Shown here piece by piece: positions 15,915 to 24,125 of a stretch of DNA of 64,000 bases. Position numbers and translations under genes: made by a program. Every line of letters begins with the position of its first letter. Positions within the stretch are counted from its first letter, which is position 1. Origin of the DNA: Devosia neptuniae (GTDB taxonomy: Bacteria > Pseudomonadota > Alphaproteobacteria > Rhizobiales > Devosiaceae); contig NZ_CP104965.1 of NCBI RefSeq assembly GCF_025452235.1, positions 868,001 to 932,000 on the forward strand, given 5' to 3'. Under the pieces are notes generated by a model. It saw only the letters and a list, made by a program, of their open reading frames with translations, was not told where the DNA came from and did not search any database.

Positions 15915-16256
15915 TTAGGCTGCGATAACGGCTGCCGTCGGCGCGCTGGTGGCCGAGACGTTGCCCTTGTCGTTGGTCGCGGTCACGGTCACGGTGATGA
16001 CCTTGCCGATGTCGGCAATGACGGGAACGTAGGTGGCGCCCGTGGCTCCGACGATCACAACGCCGGCTGCTTTCCACTGGCGGGTATAGGTGGGCGATCC
16101 GCTCCACGTTCCGGTCGTGGACGTCAGCGTCTGCCCAACCTGAGCCGCGCCCGTGATTGCCGGAGCAACAGTGTTGGCGGGCGAGCCAATTCCGTTCACA
16201 ATACCGGCGCCAATGTAGCTGGCTACGCGGCGCTTACGAGTCTTTGTCGACAGCAT
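15915..16256 (-). CDS. Ig-like domain phage protein
   Basis: 113 residues from ATG 16256. After a basic N-terminus (STKTRKRRVASYIGAGIV) there is one immunoglobulin-like domain: a proline-rich lead, GQTLTSTTGTWSGSP, YTRQWKAAG, and VTVTVTATNDKG. Such domains decorate phage capsids or fibres. The start lies 23 bases inside the upstream gene. Role as capsid decoration is inferred. Confidence 0.7.
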   Translation of the reverse strand: MLSTKTRKRRVASYIGAGIVNGIGSPANTVAPAITGAAQVGQTLTSTTGTWSGSPTYTRQWKAAGVVIVGATGATYVPVIADIGKVITVTVTATNDKGNVSATSAPTAAVIAA

Positions 16257-16485
16257 CTGGCTTAGCCTTTTTCTTTGGTGCGGGAACCGCAATTGGCTCA
16301 ACCGCAGGCTCCACAGACTCAACAAAATCTGGCGCCGCCTTGACGGTGTCGCCCTTGATTTCAACGAGGCCAAGTGCCTTCAATTCGTACGCCGCGCCAG
16401 TTTCGACATCGAATGCCTTGCTGCGCTTCGTCTTGAGTTCGCCATGCCAAAATGTGCGCAATGGCTGCACGGATACGTCGGACAT
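16234..16485 (-). CDS. Small phage protein downstream of major capsid
   Basis: 83 residues from ATG 16485, chosen because GGAGG lies five bases upstream (an ATG at 16497 is weaker). N-terminal half VQPLRTFWHGELKTKRSKAFDVETGAAYELKALGLVEI looks folded. The C-terminal half is Pro/Ala/Lys-rich and probably disordered. A similar slot in HK97-like phages holds small head proteins. Function unknown. Confidence 0.6.
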   Translation of the reverse strand: MSDVSVQPLRTFWHGELKTKRSKAFDVETGAAYELKALGLVEIKGDTVKAAPDFVESVEPAVEPIAVPAPKKKAKPDAVDKDS

Positions 16486-16534
16486 CTCATCCTCCATGAA
16501 AGAGTGAGGGGGCGCAGGAGCGCCCCCGCGTCAA

Positions 16535-17749
16535 TTAAGCAGGATTGACATCGCCGGTGACGAAAGCTTCGGGGCGGTACACGGCCAGGCCAAGACGCTC
16601 TTCCGCGCGGATGGTGAACATGTTCTTCTCGAAGTCGTCGACGTTCTCGCTCGAGAGCAGAACTTCGATTTCCATGCGGTCGAAAATCTGCGCGGCGTAC
16701 GAGAATGCTCCAGTCAGGAAGTCGCCTGCAGCCATGGCCTGGGTCGACACGACCGGCAGGTTCCATAGGGTCGGCGTCAAGCTGCCCTGCGGATTGCCGA
16801 TGATGTAGTTTTCACCGGCGTCCTTGGTGAGTTCGATTTTGGCCCAATCAATCGGGTTTAGAACGAACGCAGTCGCAGGATACTCGGCCAGAATGACCTG
16901 GAGAATAGCAAGGCGCAGCCGGTCGATAGCGGTTTCGCCTGCAGGCGTGAAGGCTGGGGCGAACGCAGTGGCCTGCGGCACGATGCCGAGGATGTTCTGG
17001 CCCACGCCCGAACCGTTAAGAAGCTGGTTCTCTTCGACGAACTTCAGGCCGTAGCGGGCGCGACCGTCGATATAGCTCTTCAGCGCCGGGGCGTCGTCGA
17101 GAATCTGGCGCGAGGCCTTGAACAGGTGAGCCAGCGTACGAACCGGTGCAGTCGCCATATCGAAGGTCAGGTCAGAATAGGGCTTTGCAGTCGTTTCAGC
17201 AACCGGAGCTGCGGCGTTCGTGTAGCCCGTTTCCTTGACGTACTCGACGCTGTTGGACGAGGTCTGGCCAGGGAGCAGCAGATCACGGATGGTAAGCTGG
17301 CGCTCTGGAAGACCAAAGATGCCAGCCACGCGTGCGCCGGGGATCAGCGACGTGCCAGCCGAGCGACCCGCACCAACAGTGGTGTTGGCCGAGGTAATGG
17401 CAGCACGATCAGCGGTCACCTTGATAGCGCCGCGCGATGCGCCAGTCAGATTTCCAGCCTTGTAGGCGGCAGACTCAATGACCATGTCGCCGAGCGACTT
17501 GTAACCGTCTTCGACGGCTTCCTTTTCGCGAGCTGCACGCTTCTCGAGGTCGCCCAGGCGGGTGGTGACATCGCCGAGTTCGGAAAGCGCCTTGTCGGTG
17601 GCTTCCTTGAGTTCGGCGGTCACAGTGCCACCAGCCTGCACCTTGGCGGTCAGGTCCGCGCCCAGGTTCTGGACGGTTTCCTTGATAGTCGAAAGCGATG
17701 CGCCCAGCTCACCAATCTTGGTGGCCAGGTCAACAGTAGGTTCAGCCAT
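16535..17749 (-). CDS. Major capsid protein (HK97 gp5-like)
   Basis: 404 residues. Residues about 1-95 are a coiled-coil delta (scaffold) domain. The shell domain starts near 110. Family signatures include AGRSAGTSLIPGARVAGIF, the SNSVEYVKETGYTNAAAPVAE loop, LKASRQILDDAPALKSYIDGR, QLLNGSGVGQNILGIVPQAT and the C-terminal FTIRAEERLGLAVYRPEAFV. Known: assembles the T=7-type icosahedral head, with the delta domain removed by the protease encoded just upstream. Confidence 0.95.
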   Translation of the reverse strand: MAEPTVDLATKIGELGASLSTIKETVQNLGADLTAKVQAGGTVTAELKEATDKALSELGDVTTRLGDLEKRAAREKEAVEDGYKSLGDMVIESAAYKAGNLTGASRGAIKVTADRAAITSANTTVGAGRSAGTSLIPGARVAGIFGLPERQLTIRDLLLPGQTSSNSVEYVKETGYTNAAAPVAETTAKPYSDLTFDMATAPVRTLAHLFKASRQILDDAPALKSYIDGRARYGLKFVEENQLLNGSGVGQNILGIVPQATAFAPAFTPAGETAIDRLRLAILQVILAEYPATAFVLNPIDWAKIELTKDAGENYIIGNPQGSLTPTLWNLPVVSTQAMAAGDFLTGAFSYAAQIFDRMEIEVLLSSENVDDFEKNMFTIRAEERLGLAVYRPEAFVTGDVNPA

Positions 17750-17764
17750 GATGGCTCCGATGAT

Positions 17765-18886
17765 TTAGGGGGTTTTGGGGAAGGCTTTTGCTTCAGCCAG
17801 CACTCGGTCGATGGCCGCCAAAGCAGCGGCGTTTTCCGTCTCGTCAGGATCCCCCTGATCGGTCTTGAGGTAGAGCCGAGCGGCCCGCTCTGCCTCCGAG
17901 TTCGATGCGCCCACAAGTCCCTTGAGGCCGTGTTCGAACTCGCGTTTCGTGATCGGCTCGCCCGAGCGTAGTTTCGCGCTCAAGAGTTCAGCCGATCCAT
18001 TCTTGGATGCGTTGTCCGCCTTGATTTTGCGGACTGCGGCAGGCGTGGTTTCAGCACCGAACCGGGCCAGCGTCTGGTCCAGTGTGGCGATGCTATCCGC
18101 CATGCCTCGCTTCAGGAGTTCCTTGGCGCCGAACACCCTGCCCTTGCCGAAATCGGCAAGCACTGTCTCGACGGAAACGCCGCGGCCTTCCGCGACTTCG
18201 GCCACGAACAACTGATAGGATTCGTTGACGCGAGCCTGGACAAATTCCAGGGCGTCCTTGGGCATGGGCTCGGTCTCGTTGCCTTCCACCTTCTCGGGTG
18301 TCGAGGCAATGTAGGTGCGCTTAACACCAGCCTTTTCCAGTGCTGCCGAGATTTCCTCGTGCACCGTGTACACGCCGATTGAGCCGGCACGCCCGGATGG
18401 CGTAACCACGATCTCATCAGCCTGGCTGGCGATCCAGTAGGCAGCACTTGCCGCCATGGAGTTCACATGCGCGACAATCGGCTTGGAGCCGCCACGCAGG
18501 GAGCGAATTTCAGCCGCCAGTTCCATCGTGCCAGGAACCGAACCACCTGGGCTGTCGATTTCCATGACAATGGCCGAGACGTCATCGTCTGCCAGCGCAG
18601 CGTGCAGCGCACGGGTGAGCGAATGATAAGAGGTGCCACCCGAAAGGTCGGACATCATGGTCATGCGCTGCGAGAGCACGCCGTACACAGGGATTAGCGC
18701 CACGCCCTTGGGCGACGCCGCTTCCTGTGCCTTCTGCCCGCCACCGATGCGCAGAGCGACTTCCTCGGGGGTGTAAACCCCGCCATCCGCCTTAAAAAGC
18801 AGGAAGTCGGTCACTGCGGACAGTTTTTCGCGGTCGAGCGCCCACGGCTCCGCCGCGAAGGCAGAGAGAATATGATGATACTTCAT
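17765..18886 (-). CDS. S49-family prohead protease (SppA/ClpP fold)
   Basis: 373 residues. The S49 core is at about 60-270: VALIPVYGVL, EIDSPGGSVPGTMELAAEI (111-127) and NSMAASAAYWIAS with probable nucleophile Ser147, then GSIGVYTVHEE. The C-terminal 100 residues are charged and helical and may act as an internal scaffold. Known: S49 phage proteases mature the capsid. Sits between portal and capsid genes as usual. Confidence 0.9.
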   Translation of the reverse strand: MKYHHILSAFAAEPWALDREKLSAVTDFLLFKADGGVYTPEEVALRIGGGQKAQEAASPKGVALIPVYGVLSQRMTMMSDLSGGTSYHSLTRALHAALADDDVSAIVMEIDSPGGSVPGTMELAAEIRSLRGGSKPIVAHVNSMAASAAYWIASQADEIVVTPSGRAGSIGVYTVHEEISAALEKAGVKRTYIASTPEKVEGNETEPMPKDALEFVQARVNESYQLFVAEVAEGRGVSVETVLADFGKGRVFGAKELLKRGMADSIATLDQTLARFGAETTPAAVRKIKADNASKNGSAELLSAKLRSGEPITKREFEHGLKGLVGASNSEAERAARLYLKTDQGDPDETENAAALAAIDRVLAEAKAFPKTP

Positions 18887-18895
18887 GTGGATTCC

Positions 18896-20128
18896 CTATG
18901 CCGCTGCCGGCTTGGGCGCGGTGACATTGAGGTTGGCAGGCTTGGCCTCACCAACCTTAGCCAGTGGCTGCATGGTGCCGTTGACGATGGACTGGTTGCC
19001 GCCTTCGATCTTGGCCTTGTCCTCGTAGGAACGAGCCTCATCGACGGTGTAAATGCCGGCCCCGACCATCTTGGACAGGAACTCGGCGCGCGCGGCGCTA
19101 TCGCCCCGAAGGAGTCCTTCGAGCGAAAACTTGACCGAAGTCGTTTTGCGCTCAGCAGCCGTCATCAAATCACGACGTGCCGCGGCTTCGATGCTTCGCA
19201 GCATCGGAGTGAGGCAGGTTTTGGTGAATTGCAGGATCAACTGCTCGATACCGGAGCCCCAGGTGGTGGTTCCGTTCGCAGCGTGCCCGATCATGACGGG
19301 CGGCACGCCAAAAATGCGGCAAATCTGCTCGACGCTGAACTGGCGCGTCTCCAGCATCTGCGCATCCTGCGGATTTACCGTCAGTTGCTGGTACTTAAGC
19401 CCGGCCTCGAGCACGGCAATCTTGCCGGCGCGCTCCGAGCCCGCAAACTGCCCAAGAACTTCACCAAGCTGCTTGCGCTGCTCTGGCTTTAGGATTTGGT
19501 CGCTGGAAAGGATGCCGGCCGCCTGCATACCACCAGCAAACATCTTGCCGGCAGTTTTTTCGGCCGCCATGGCATTGCCAAGCGTGTTGCGAACCACACC
19601 GATTGGTGAAAGGCCGCGGTCGCAGCCAGGAAGAATAGCCCCACGCACGTGGAACATGTTCTTTTCGCTAATACGGCGCTTTTTGCCGTCCTCGGTGAAC
19701 TCGTAATAGCGTTCATTGCGAGAATTGCGGCAAACGTCGACGCAAAGCGGGTGCAGCGGGTTCAGGGCGACCAGGCGATCACCAATCATCTTCTTTTCGG
19801 CGAAGAAATTTCCGTCCAAGCACAGGCAAATGGCCGCCATGGACCAGAAATCTGGCGCCGTGTCGTCCATATTGGGCATATCGTGCAACAGATCGTAGAG
19901 ATCGGTGCCTTTGGCGAGAGTTACGCCGTCCGCACCGTACACAAGGCACGGGAGCGTCTTAACCGAGTTGGCGATAAGGTTTACGCAGGCCCAAACAGCA
20001 TCAAGCGCCAGTGCTGTGTCGTAATTTACCGTCTCTCCGCTGGTTGTGCCGAGGCCAAAAAAGCCCCGCCAAAACGCCCCATCGGTGAGCTTGATGGGCC
20101 TTCCAGCCCATCGGTCAAAAAAGCCCAT
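18896..20128 (-). CDS. Portal protein (HK97 gp3-like)
   Basis: 410 residues from ATG 20128, whose A is the last base of the terminase TGA (TGATG). Portal landmarks: ALDAVWACVNLIANSVKTLPCLVY, a lipid-like FHVRG core, QFSVEQICRIFGVPPVMIGHA and TTTWGSGIEQLILQFTKTCLTPMLRSIE. Known: forms the dodecameric DNA gate of the head and docks the terminase. Confidence 0.95.
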   Translation of the reverse strand: MGFFDRWAGRPIKLTDGAFWRGFFGLGTTSGETVNYDTALALDAVWACVNLIANSVKTLPCLVYGADGVTLAKGTDLYDLLHDMPNMDDTAPDFWSMAAICLCLDGNFFAEKKMIGDRLVALNPLHPLCVDVCRNSRNERYYEFTEDGKKRRISEKNMFHVRGAILPGCDRGLSPIGVVRNTLGNAMAAEKTAGKMFAGGMQAAGILSSDQILKPEQRKQLGEVLGQFAGSERAGKIAVLEAGLKYQQLTVNPQDAQMLETRQFSVEQICRIFGVPPVMIGHAANGTTTWGSGIEQLILQFTKTCLTPMLRSIEAAARRDLMTAAERKTTSVKFSLEGLLRGDSAARAEFLSKMVGAGIYTVDEARSYEDKAKIEGGNQSIVNGTMQPLAKVGEAKPANLNVTAPKPAAA

Positions 20129-22095
20129 CAAATCACCATTATGGGGTTGGAAAGGAAGTCGTCGATGCTGCCCTGCGGTGCCGCCGGGGTGTCACAGGCC
20201 ACGCCCACAGCCATCGCCGCGGCAACTGCCGGATCGATGCGCACCGTGGCTTTGCTTTTGTTGAACCACTGGTTGCCCATGAGCGGGTCGGTTTCGATGT
20301 GCACGCCCATCAGTGCGGTAAGTGTCACCGGGGACCGACGAATACGCACACGCTCTTCCAGGATTAACTCCTCGAGCTTGGCGACCGAGCCAGGCATCCA
20401 GTGGCCAAGTGGTGCGGGCAGGTCAGCAGCCTTGGCCGCCTCGACCTTAGCTTCGCTTGGCTTCGCGCGACGCTTGCCGCCCTGCGGGTGAGCAACCGTG
20501 ACAAACGACAGCCCATAGTTGTCGAGTTCTTCCTGGAACTTGTCATAGCTGTACTTGTCGTAACCGAGCTCGCCGATGCCGTGGCTGGCGTCGACCCGTG
20601 CGAAGTGCGCAGCGACGTGGTCAAACCGCACTCTGCCGCCTTCCGGCGCGTTGAGGTACGGCTGGCCCGGAATGTCGTTTCCGTCAGCGTCTTTGTGGAA
20701 GGACTCCGACCACAGTCGATATGGCACGTGGTCGACCTTGGAACGTTCGTCCATGGTGTCGCCAGGCGTCCAGCTTTCGGCCCATAGGTCATAGGTAGGC
20801 AGGTCCGCTTCCGTGCCATCCGCTTTCTTCACCCGCTTGACGCCGGTCTCGATACAGAACGCCGCGGAAGTCAGATCCTTAGTCCCGCTAAGGTCCAAAC
20901 CCGCACCATTTATGATTTTGCCTGCGTGCTCCACGTACGGATCGAAGTCGGCCATCACCTTTTCAAGGAGTGGTCGCGGGATCCATGCTGTGTCGGACTC
21001 GGTCCACACGCAAAAGTGCAGACGCAGAATACCGTTGCGCTTCGAGGGGATGTCCTTGGCCTGGGCGACGACGCCCTCAAGGTATTCGTACTTGAGGATG
21101 ACGCCGAGCAGCGGGTTTGCCTTGATCCAGCACGACGGGTCAGTGAGCGGGTCGTCGTCTTTGTCGAGGGCGCACACGTAGGAAAAAGTGTCGTCGCTGC
21201 CGTCCCATACTTCACCAACATAGGTAAAGTCATCGTCCGGCGTTTGCGTACCTGCCGCCACTTTGACGGCGTGCTGGTGTTCAGCCCAGCAAATGCTGTT
21301 TCGATCCGAACCGGAGTTCGTGATCATCAAAAGCAAAGGTGAGCGTCGGAATTTGAAACCGCGCTCGAGCATTTCGATCACATCGCCATTGGGATGTTCA
21401 TGCAGCTCGTCGCAGAGGGCAATGTACGGTCGCGGCCCGCTCGACGCGCCTTCGCGCGAAATCGGGCGAAAGAACGAATCCCGGTAGCGCAGGTTCCAAA
21501 CTGGGTTACCGCCAGACTTCTCCACCCGGCTTGCCAGAGCGGGAGACTGATCGACCATGGCTACGGCGTCACGGAACAGGACCATGGCTTGGGCCTTGTC
21601 CTTGCCGGCGGCATAGACTTCGGCGCGCTCCTCGCCATCCAGCATCATGCCAATGATGCCGATGCCACCAGCAAACGGACTCTTGCCGTTGCCTTTGCCC
21701 TCTTCGCCATAGTAGCGGCGGAACCGGCGCAGCCAGTCACCCTCGGGCGTCTGCTTCTGCCAGCCGAACAGCGACCCGACCTTGAACTTTTGCGAGGTGT
21801 GCAGCAGGAACGGCTTGCCTTCGAACTGGCCACCGTTGAGCTTCAGCACGTCCTCGAAAACCGAAATCTTCTTGAGTGCCAGAGACAGGTTGAATCGCAA
21901 ACCGCGCTTGTGTCCCTCTGCGCGATCCTGCTTGTGACGTCTGCACGAATTACGGACGTGCGGCCCCGCAACGATCTGGCCCGACAGTACGGCCTCTGCA
22001 TACTCATCCACCGGCCCAGTCGGGTACGGCGGATCAATGATGTCGCCGCTAGGCGCCGCGGAAGTGCGCCTCGGCTGGGTCTTCTTGATCGTCAC
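20128..22095 (-). CDS. terL: Terminase large subunit
   Basis: 655 residues, longer than the usual 500-570. ATPase: a degenerate Walker A at 131-140 (EEGKGNGKSP) and Walker B PYIALCDELHEH (Asp229-Glu230). Nuclease domain from about 390, with AGLDLSGTKDLTS containing the first acidic residue and FDHVAAHFARVDA later. It starts 47 bases inside the small subunit gene and ends one base inside the portal gene. Known: ATP-driven packaging and cutting of concatemeric DNA. Confidence 0.95.
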   Translation of the reverse strand: MTIKKTQPRRTSAAPSGDIIDPPYPTGPVDEYAEAVLSGQIVAGPHVRNSCRRHKQDRAEGHKRGLRFNLSLALKKISVFEDVLKLNGGQFEGKPFLLHTSQKFKVGSLFGWQKQTPEGDWLRRFRRYYGEEGKGNGKSPFAGGIGIIGMMLDGEERAEVYAAGKDKAQAMVLFRDAVAMVDQSPALASRVEKSGGNPVWNLRYRDSFFRPISREGASSGPRPYIALCDELHEHPNGDVIEMLERGFKFRRSPLLLMITNSGSDRNSICWAEHQHAVKVAAGTQTPDDDFTYVGEVWDGSDDTFSYVCALDKDDDPLTDPSCWIKANPLLGVILKYEYLEGVVAQAKDIPSKRNGILRLHFCVWTESDTAWIPRPLLEKVMADFDPYVEHAGKIINGAGLDLSGTKDLTSAAFCIETGVKRVKKADGTEADLPTYDLWAESWTPGDTMDERSKVDHVPYRLWSESFHKDADGNDIPGQPYLNAPEGGRVRFDHVAAHFARVDASHGIGELGYDKYSYDKFQEELDNYGLSFVTVAHPQGGKRRAKPSEAKVEAAKAADLPAPLGHWMPGSVAKLEELILEERVRIRRSPVTLTALMGVHIETDPLMGNQWFNKSKATVRIDPAVAAAMAVGVACDTPAAPQGSIDDFLSNPIMVI

Positions 22096-22438
22096 CTGGC
22101 GGTACCCCAGCCTTTGAGGCGTCGGCAGGCGTCGCTCCCATTTGGCCGTAGCATTGCCGAAGTAGATTGAGCGCCTGCACGCCGCAGTCCTCGCCGGCGA
22201 TCATGCGCCCACGAATGTTGGCGGCGATCGCTAGGAATCCTCGGTGTGAATTATTGAGCCAAGGCACTTCTGCGACGATTTCTCGCCATGCCTTTTTGGC
22301 GTTGTCATTGAGCCAATCGAACGGCTCACCAATGTCGGCAAGCCCCGCCGGCTCATTGCGGCCAACGAAGCGCTCTTTGTGGGCGACATCAGCGCCTGTG
22401 GCACGTGCCTTGGCGCGCGGAATTCGCGGCTTGGCCAT
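22049..22438 (-). CDS. terS: Terminase small subunit (P27-like)
   Basis: 129 residues. P27-family pattern: basic N-terminus, DIGEPFDWLNDNAKKAWREIVAEVPWL and the helical FLAIAANIRGRMIAGE... LLRQCYGQMGATPADASK. Known: recognises the packaging site and regulates TerL. First gene of the morphogenesis operon. Confidence 0.85.
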   Translation of the reverse strand: MAKPRIPRAKARATGADVAHKERFVGRNEPAGLADIGEPFDWLNDNAKKAWREIVAEVPWLNNSHRGFLAIAANIRGRMIAGEDCGVQALNLLRQCYGQMGATPADASKAGVPPGDDQEDPAEAHFRGA

Positions 22439-22625
22439 GCGAAATGCCTTGTGTTCTTAAGGGGTTGGTAGTATGGTTTTGAAGTGACCCCTCGAAGGCA
22501 AATTGCCTCGGGCGCCACGCTTCAAACAACATCGCACTCAACATTTGAATGGGAATTATGTACGCCGTGTGGGACCGGCGGTATGGGTGAACGAAGGTCT
22601 TACGACTTTCGACCACCCCCCGACC
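22439..22625 (-). promoter_or_regulatory. Intergenic region upstream of terminase (possible late promoter / cos)
   Basis: 187 bases without a convincing gene. It holds a 6-1-6 palindrome AGGCAA-A-TTGCCT (22496-22508) about 60 bases upstream of the terminase start. A packaging site or late promoter is expected here by analogy with HK97-like phages, but no sequence proves it. Confidence 0.35.
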
Positions 22626-22823
22626 TCACCGAACCACCACAGGGAACGGCACGACCGTCGACTGCTCACCGAATGAGAGTTGATCGAGAGGCACAAGGAT
22701 GACAGCGCATTGCTTGTCACCGAATTGGTTGATGCCATTGAACTGCGCGCCCAATGCAGGCACGCCACTCACGAACAGATCAACCTTGCCCTTGTTGTCA
22801 CGTCTAAGTTCGATGTTAGTCAT
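22626..22823 (-). CDS. Small phage protein, unknown
   Basis: 65 residues from ATG 22823 with AGGAG upstream. Beta-rich sequence (IELRRDNKGKVDLFVSGV ... CAVILVPLDQLSFG). No family recognised. It lies between the HNH nuclease and terminase genes. Confidence 0.6.
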   Translation of the reverse strand: MTNIELRRDNKGKVDLFVSGVPALGAQFNGINQFGDKQCAVILVPLDQLSFGEQSTVVPFPVVVR

Positions 22824-22840
22824 GTGCTTCTCCTCGCACG

Positions 22841-23167
22841 CTAGATGGGCCAGCCATCTGGCCCGAAGTTGATTGTCGTCTTGCCGTGATCCTCTAGCTT
22901 CCCGTCCCTATCATGGTGGGCTTTGCATAGGTTCTCGAATGGGCCATCCCAGAAGCGCGCTATGTCGCCACGATGCCCACCATCAGCATGGTGCACCACT
23001 GTCGCCACCTCTACCGTCTCGGATAGCAGGCAGCGCTCGCATAGGGGCTGTTGGGCTAGCAGGTGGGCGCGTAGGGCGCGCCACCTGGCCGTGTTGTAGA
23101 GGCGGCGATAGGCAGTAGCCTCTGCGCTGCGTTGATCACCCGAAGACAACGTCCACCTGATCGCCAC
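22841..23167 (-). CDS. HNH endonuclease
   Basis: 108 residues from GTG 23167. YNTARWRALRAHLLAQQPLCERCL, VVHHADGG and NLCKAHHDRDGK give the zinc/ββα HNH pattern (two Cys pairs plus His-His ... Asn ... His). Known: in HK97-like phages an HNH protein next to the terminase is needed for efficient DNA cleavage during packaging. The location agrees. Confidence 0.85.
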   Translation of the reverse strand: MAIRWTLSSGDQRSAEATAYRRLYNTARWRALRAHLLAQQPLCERCLLSETVEVATVVHHADGGHRGDIARFWDGPFENLCKAHHDRDGKLEDHGKTTINFGPDGWPI

Positions 23168-23203
23168 GCAGCCAGCGGATGAGCCGCTTAAGGTTGGTGA
23201 GGG

Positions 23204-23422
23204 TCATGGCCGCCACTCATCGTCGAACCGCACAGCAACGGACGGCAGTTCGATCACGTCCAGGTCGCCACTGCTGTTGCAGTAGGTTGCGGTGACATCG
23301 CCGCAGCAGTCGCACACATCGATAACGGTCATTGGTGGACCGCCAGTAAGCAGGCGTACCACCTGCCCCTCGACGAAGATGTCGTAGGCGTCGATGACAC
23401 GTTGGTTGTGGGTCGTGACCAT
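23204..23422 (-). CDS. Small YodC/DUF2158-like protein
   Basis: 72 residues. GQVVRLLTGGPPMTVIDVCDCCGDVTATYCNSSGD matches the DUF2158 pattern (GDxVxLKSGGPxMTV) of small SH3-like proteins common in phages. It has an extra CDCC cluster, perhaps metal binding. Function unknown. Confidence 0.65.
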   Translation of the reverse strand: MVTTHNQRVIDAYDIFVEGQVVRLLTGGPPMTVIDVCDCCGDVTATYCNSSGDLDVIELPSVAVRFDDEWRP

Positions 23423-23448
23423 GTAGACTCCTCAGCGGTGGAAAGAAA

Positions 23449-23524
23449 TGGCAAGGGTGGCGGGGATCGAACCCGCAGCCTCCGGTTTTGGAGACCGGCG
23501 CTCTACCTTCTGAGCTTCACCGAT
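23449..23524 (-). tRNA. tRNA-Trp (CCA), acceptor stem imperfect
   Basis: Minus-strand cloverleaf with 5-bp anticodon stem CCGGT/ACCGG, loop CTCCAAA (anticodon CCA), T arm GCGGG-TTCGATC-CCCGC and D arm GCTC/GAGC. 3' CCA is encoded. Odd: the 5' acceptor half ATCGGTG pairs with CACCCTT with mismatches at positions 2 and 3, and position 8 is A instead of U. It may be a diverged or decaying phage tRNA. Confidence 0.65.
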
Positions 23525-23526
23525 TA

Positions 23527-23616
23527 TGGAGCGGGAAGTGCGGACTCGAACCGACTTCATGGCGGCTATTGCAAATTGCCCACCTGAAAGCGCCGACCCA
23601 GACGCCATCTACCCGC
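23527..23616 (-). tRNA. tRNA-like element, identity unclear
   Basis: 90 bases. The ends pair (GCGGG with CCCGC) and are followed by T-CCA. A T-loop TTCGAGT sits on a stem CGG/CCG, extended by AAGT/ACTT with one bulged C. A possible anticodon arm has loop TTTGCAA (anticodon UGC by position, Ala). The D region is too long (about 27 bases) for a normal tRNA. It could be a degenerate tRNA or a tRNA-like RNA. Confidence 0.35.
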
Positions 23617-23628
23617 ATTCAAAAAGAT

Positions 23629-23709
23629 GGTCCCCAGCCCATGCGTCCATGGGCGCCGCCTGTTAATTCAGGTCGGATGGGTGAGCTTCTATGAGAGGCT
23701 TTGGGACCT
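23629..23709. other. Cloverleaf-like palindromic element without tRNA consensus
   Basis: A closing helix GGTCCC/GGGACC encloses three hairpins: GCCCATG-cgtc-CATGGGC (7 bp), CCTG-ttaatt-CAGG (4 bp) and AGCTTCT-atg-AGAGGCT (7 bp, one G-U). The outline is a four-way junction like a tRNA, but loop sizes and T-loop bases do not fit. It lies between tRNA-like elements in a stretch with no gene. Confidence 0.5.
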
Positions 23710-23713
23710 ATTA

Positions 23714-23788
23714 TGGAGCGAGGAGTGGGGCTCGAACCCACCACATTCTGGTTGGAAGCCAGACATTCTACCCCTGAATTGCCCTCGC
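23714..23788 (-). tRNA. tRNA-Gly (UCC)
   Basis: Minus-strand cloverleaf: acceptor GCGAGGG/TCCTCGC (one G-U), D arm ATTC/GAAT, anticodon stem TCTGG/CCAGA with loop CTTCCAA (anticodon TCC), T arm GTGGG-TTCGAGC-CCCAC, encoded CCA. Position 8 is C rather than U, unusual. Phage-borne. Confidence 0.85.
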
Positions 23789-23887
23789 AATGGGTTGCCC
23801 GTTGGGCGAAACTGCGCCGGGCTCAACTCCGTAGAGGAACCCGGCTGATCAACCGTCGCAGGAGGAGGCTGCGCCAGTGATGAAGTA
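23789..23887. other. Gene-free stretch within the tRNA array
   Basis: No coding potential seen. It contains short hairpins (TGCCC-gtt-GGGCg; CCGGG...CCCGG; CGCAG-7 nt-CTGCG), but no complete cloverleaf was found. Confidence 0.4.
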
Positions 23888-23975
23888 GAAGCAAGGTGGA
23901 CTCAAACCACCACGTCCGGACAGCGCTCGTCAGCGCGCTGCTATCGCCGGCGCAATATCTTTCTGCCATTGCTTC
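23888..23975 (-). tRNA. tRNA-like element, anticodon not resolved
   Basis: Minus strand: perfect 7-bp acceptor GAAGCAA/TTGCTTC, U8, a D-like arm GCAG/TTGC and a perfect T arm GGTGG-TTTGAGT-CCACC. The middle is about 40 bases with strong GC hairpins (CAGCGC/GCGCTG) that do not form a standard anticodon arm. No CCA is encoded. Possibly a class II-like or decayed tRNA. Confidence 0.4.
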
Positions 23976-24044
23976 ATGTAGTTACCCGGATCATTCAGAG
24001 GTGGCGCCTTGGCGTTACCGCCAGTCCCGCCACATGACGCCGGG

Positions 24045-24116
24045 TCGGTCTGTGACCGATACCGTGGAGTTGCAGCTACGCTGCACTACCTACTTAGAAA
24101 GGTTGCAACTCCACGG
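24045..24116. repeat. Hairpin plus 13-bp inverted repeat
   Basis: TCGGTC-tgt-GACCGA (24045-24059) lies next to a perfect 13-bp inverted repeat CCGTGGAGTTGCA (24062-24074) / TGCAACTCCACGG (24104-24116) with a 29-base loop. The loop has an inner GCAGC-tac-GCTGC alternative. It lies ten bases beyond the stop of the minus-strand gene ending at 24126. It lacks a T-run, so it is not an ordinary intrinsic terminator; it may stabilise or process the transcript 3' end. Confidence 0.7.
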
Positions 24117-24125
24117 AATGCGGCG

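Noticed and set aside
17126..17971. A 281-codon plus-strand frame across capsid and protease genes
   Set aside because: Crosses the junction of two certain genes on the other strand; no domain, biased composition.
22439..22625. A definite cos site
   Set aside because: A packaging site is expected near terminase, but no sequence feature here proves cohesive ends.
23900..24120. CRISPR array
   Set aside because: Repeats here are inverted and single, with no regularly spaced direct repeat and no cas genes anywhere in the window.
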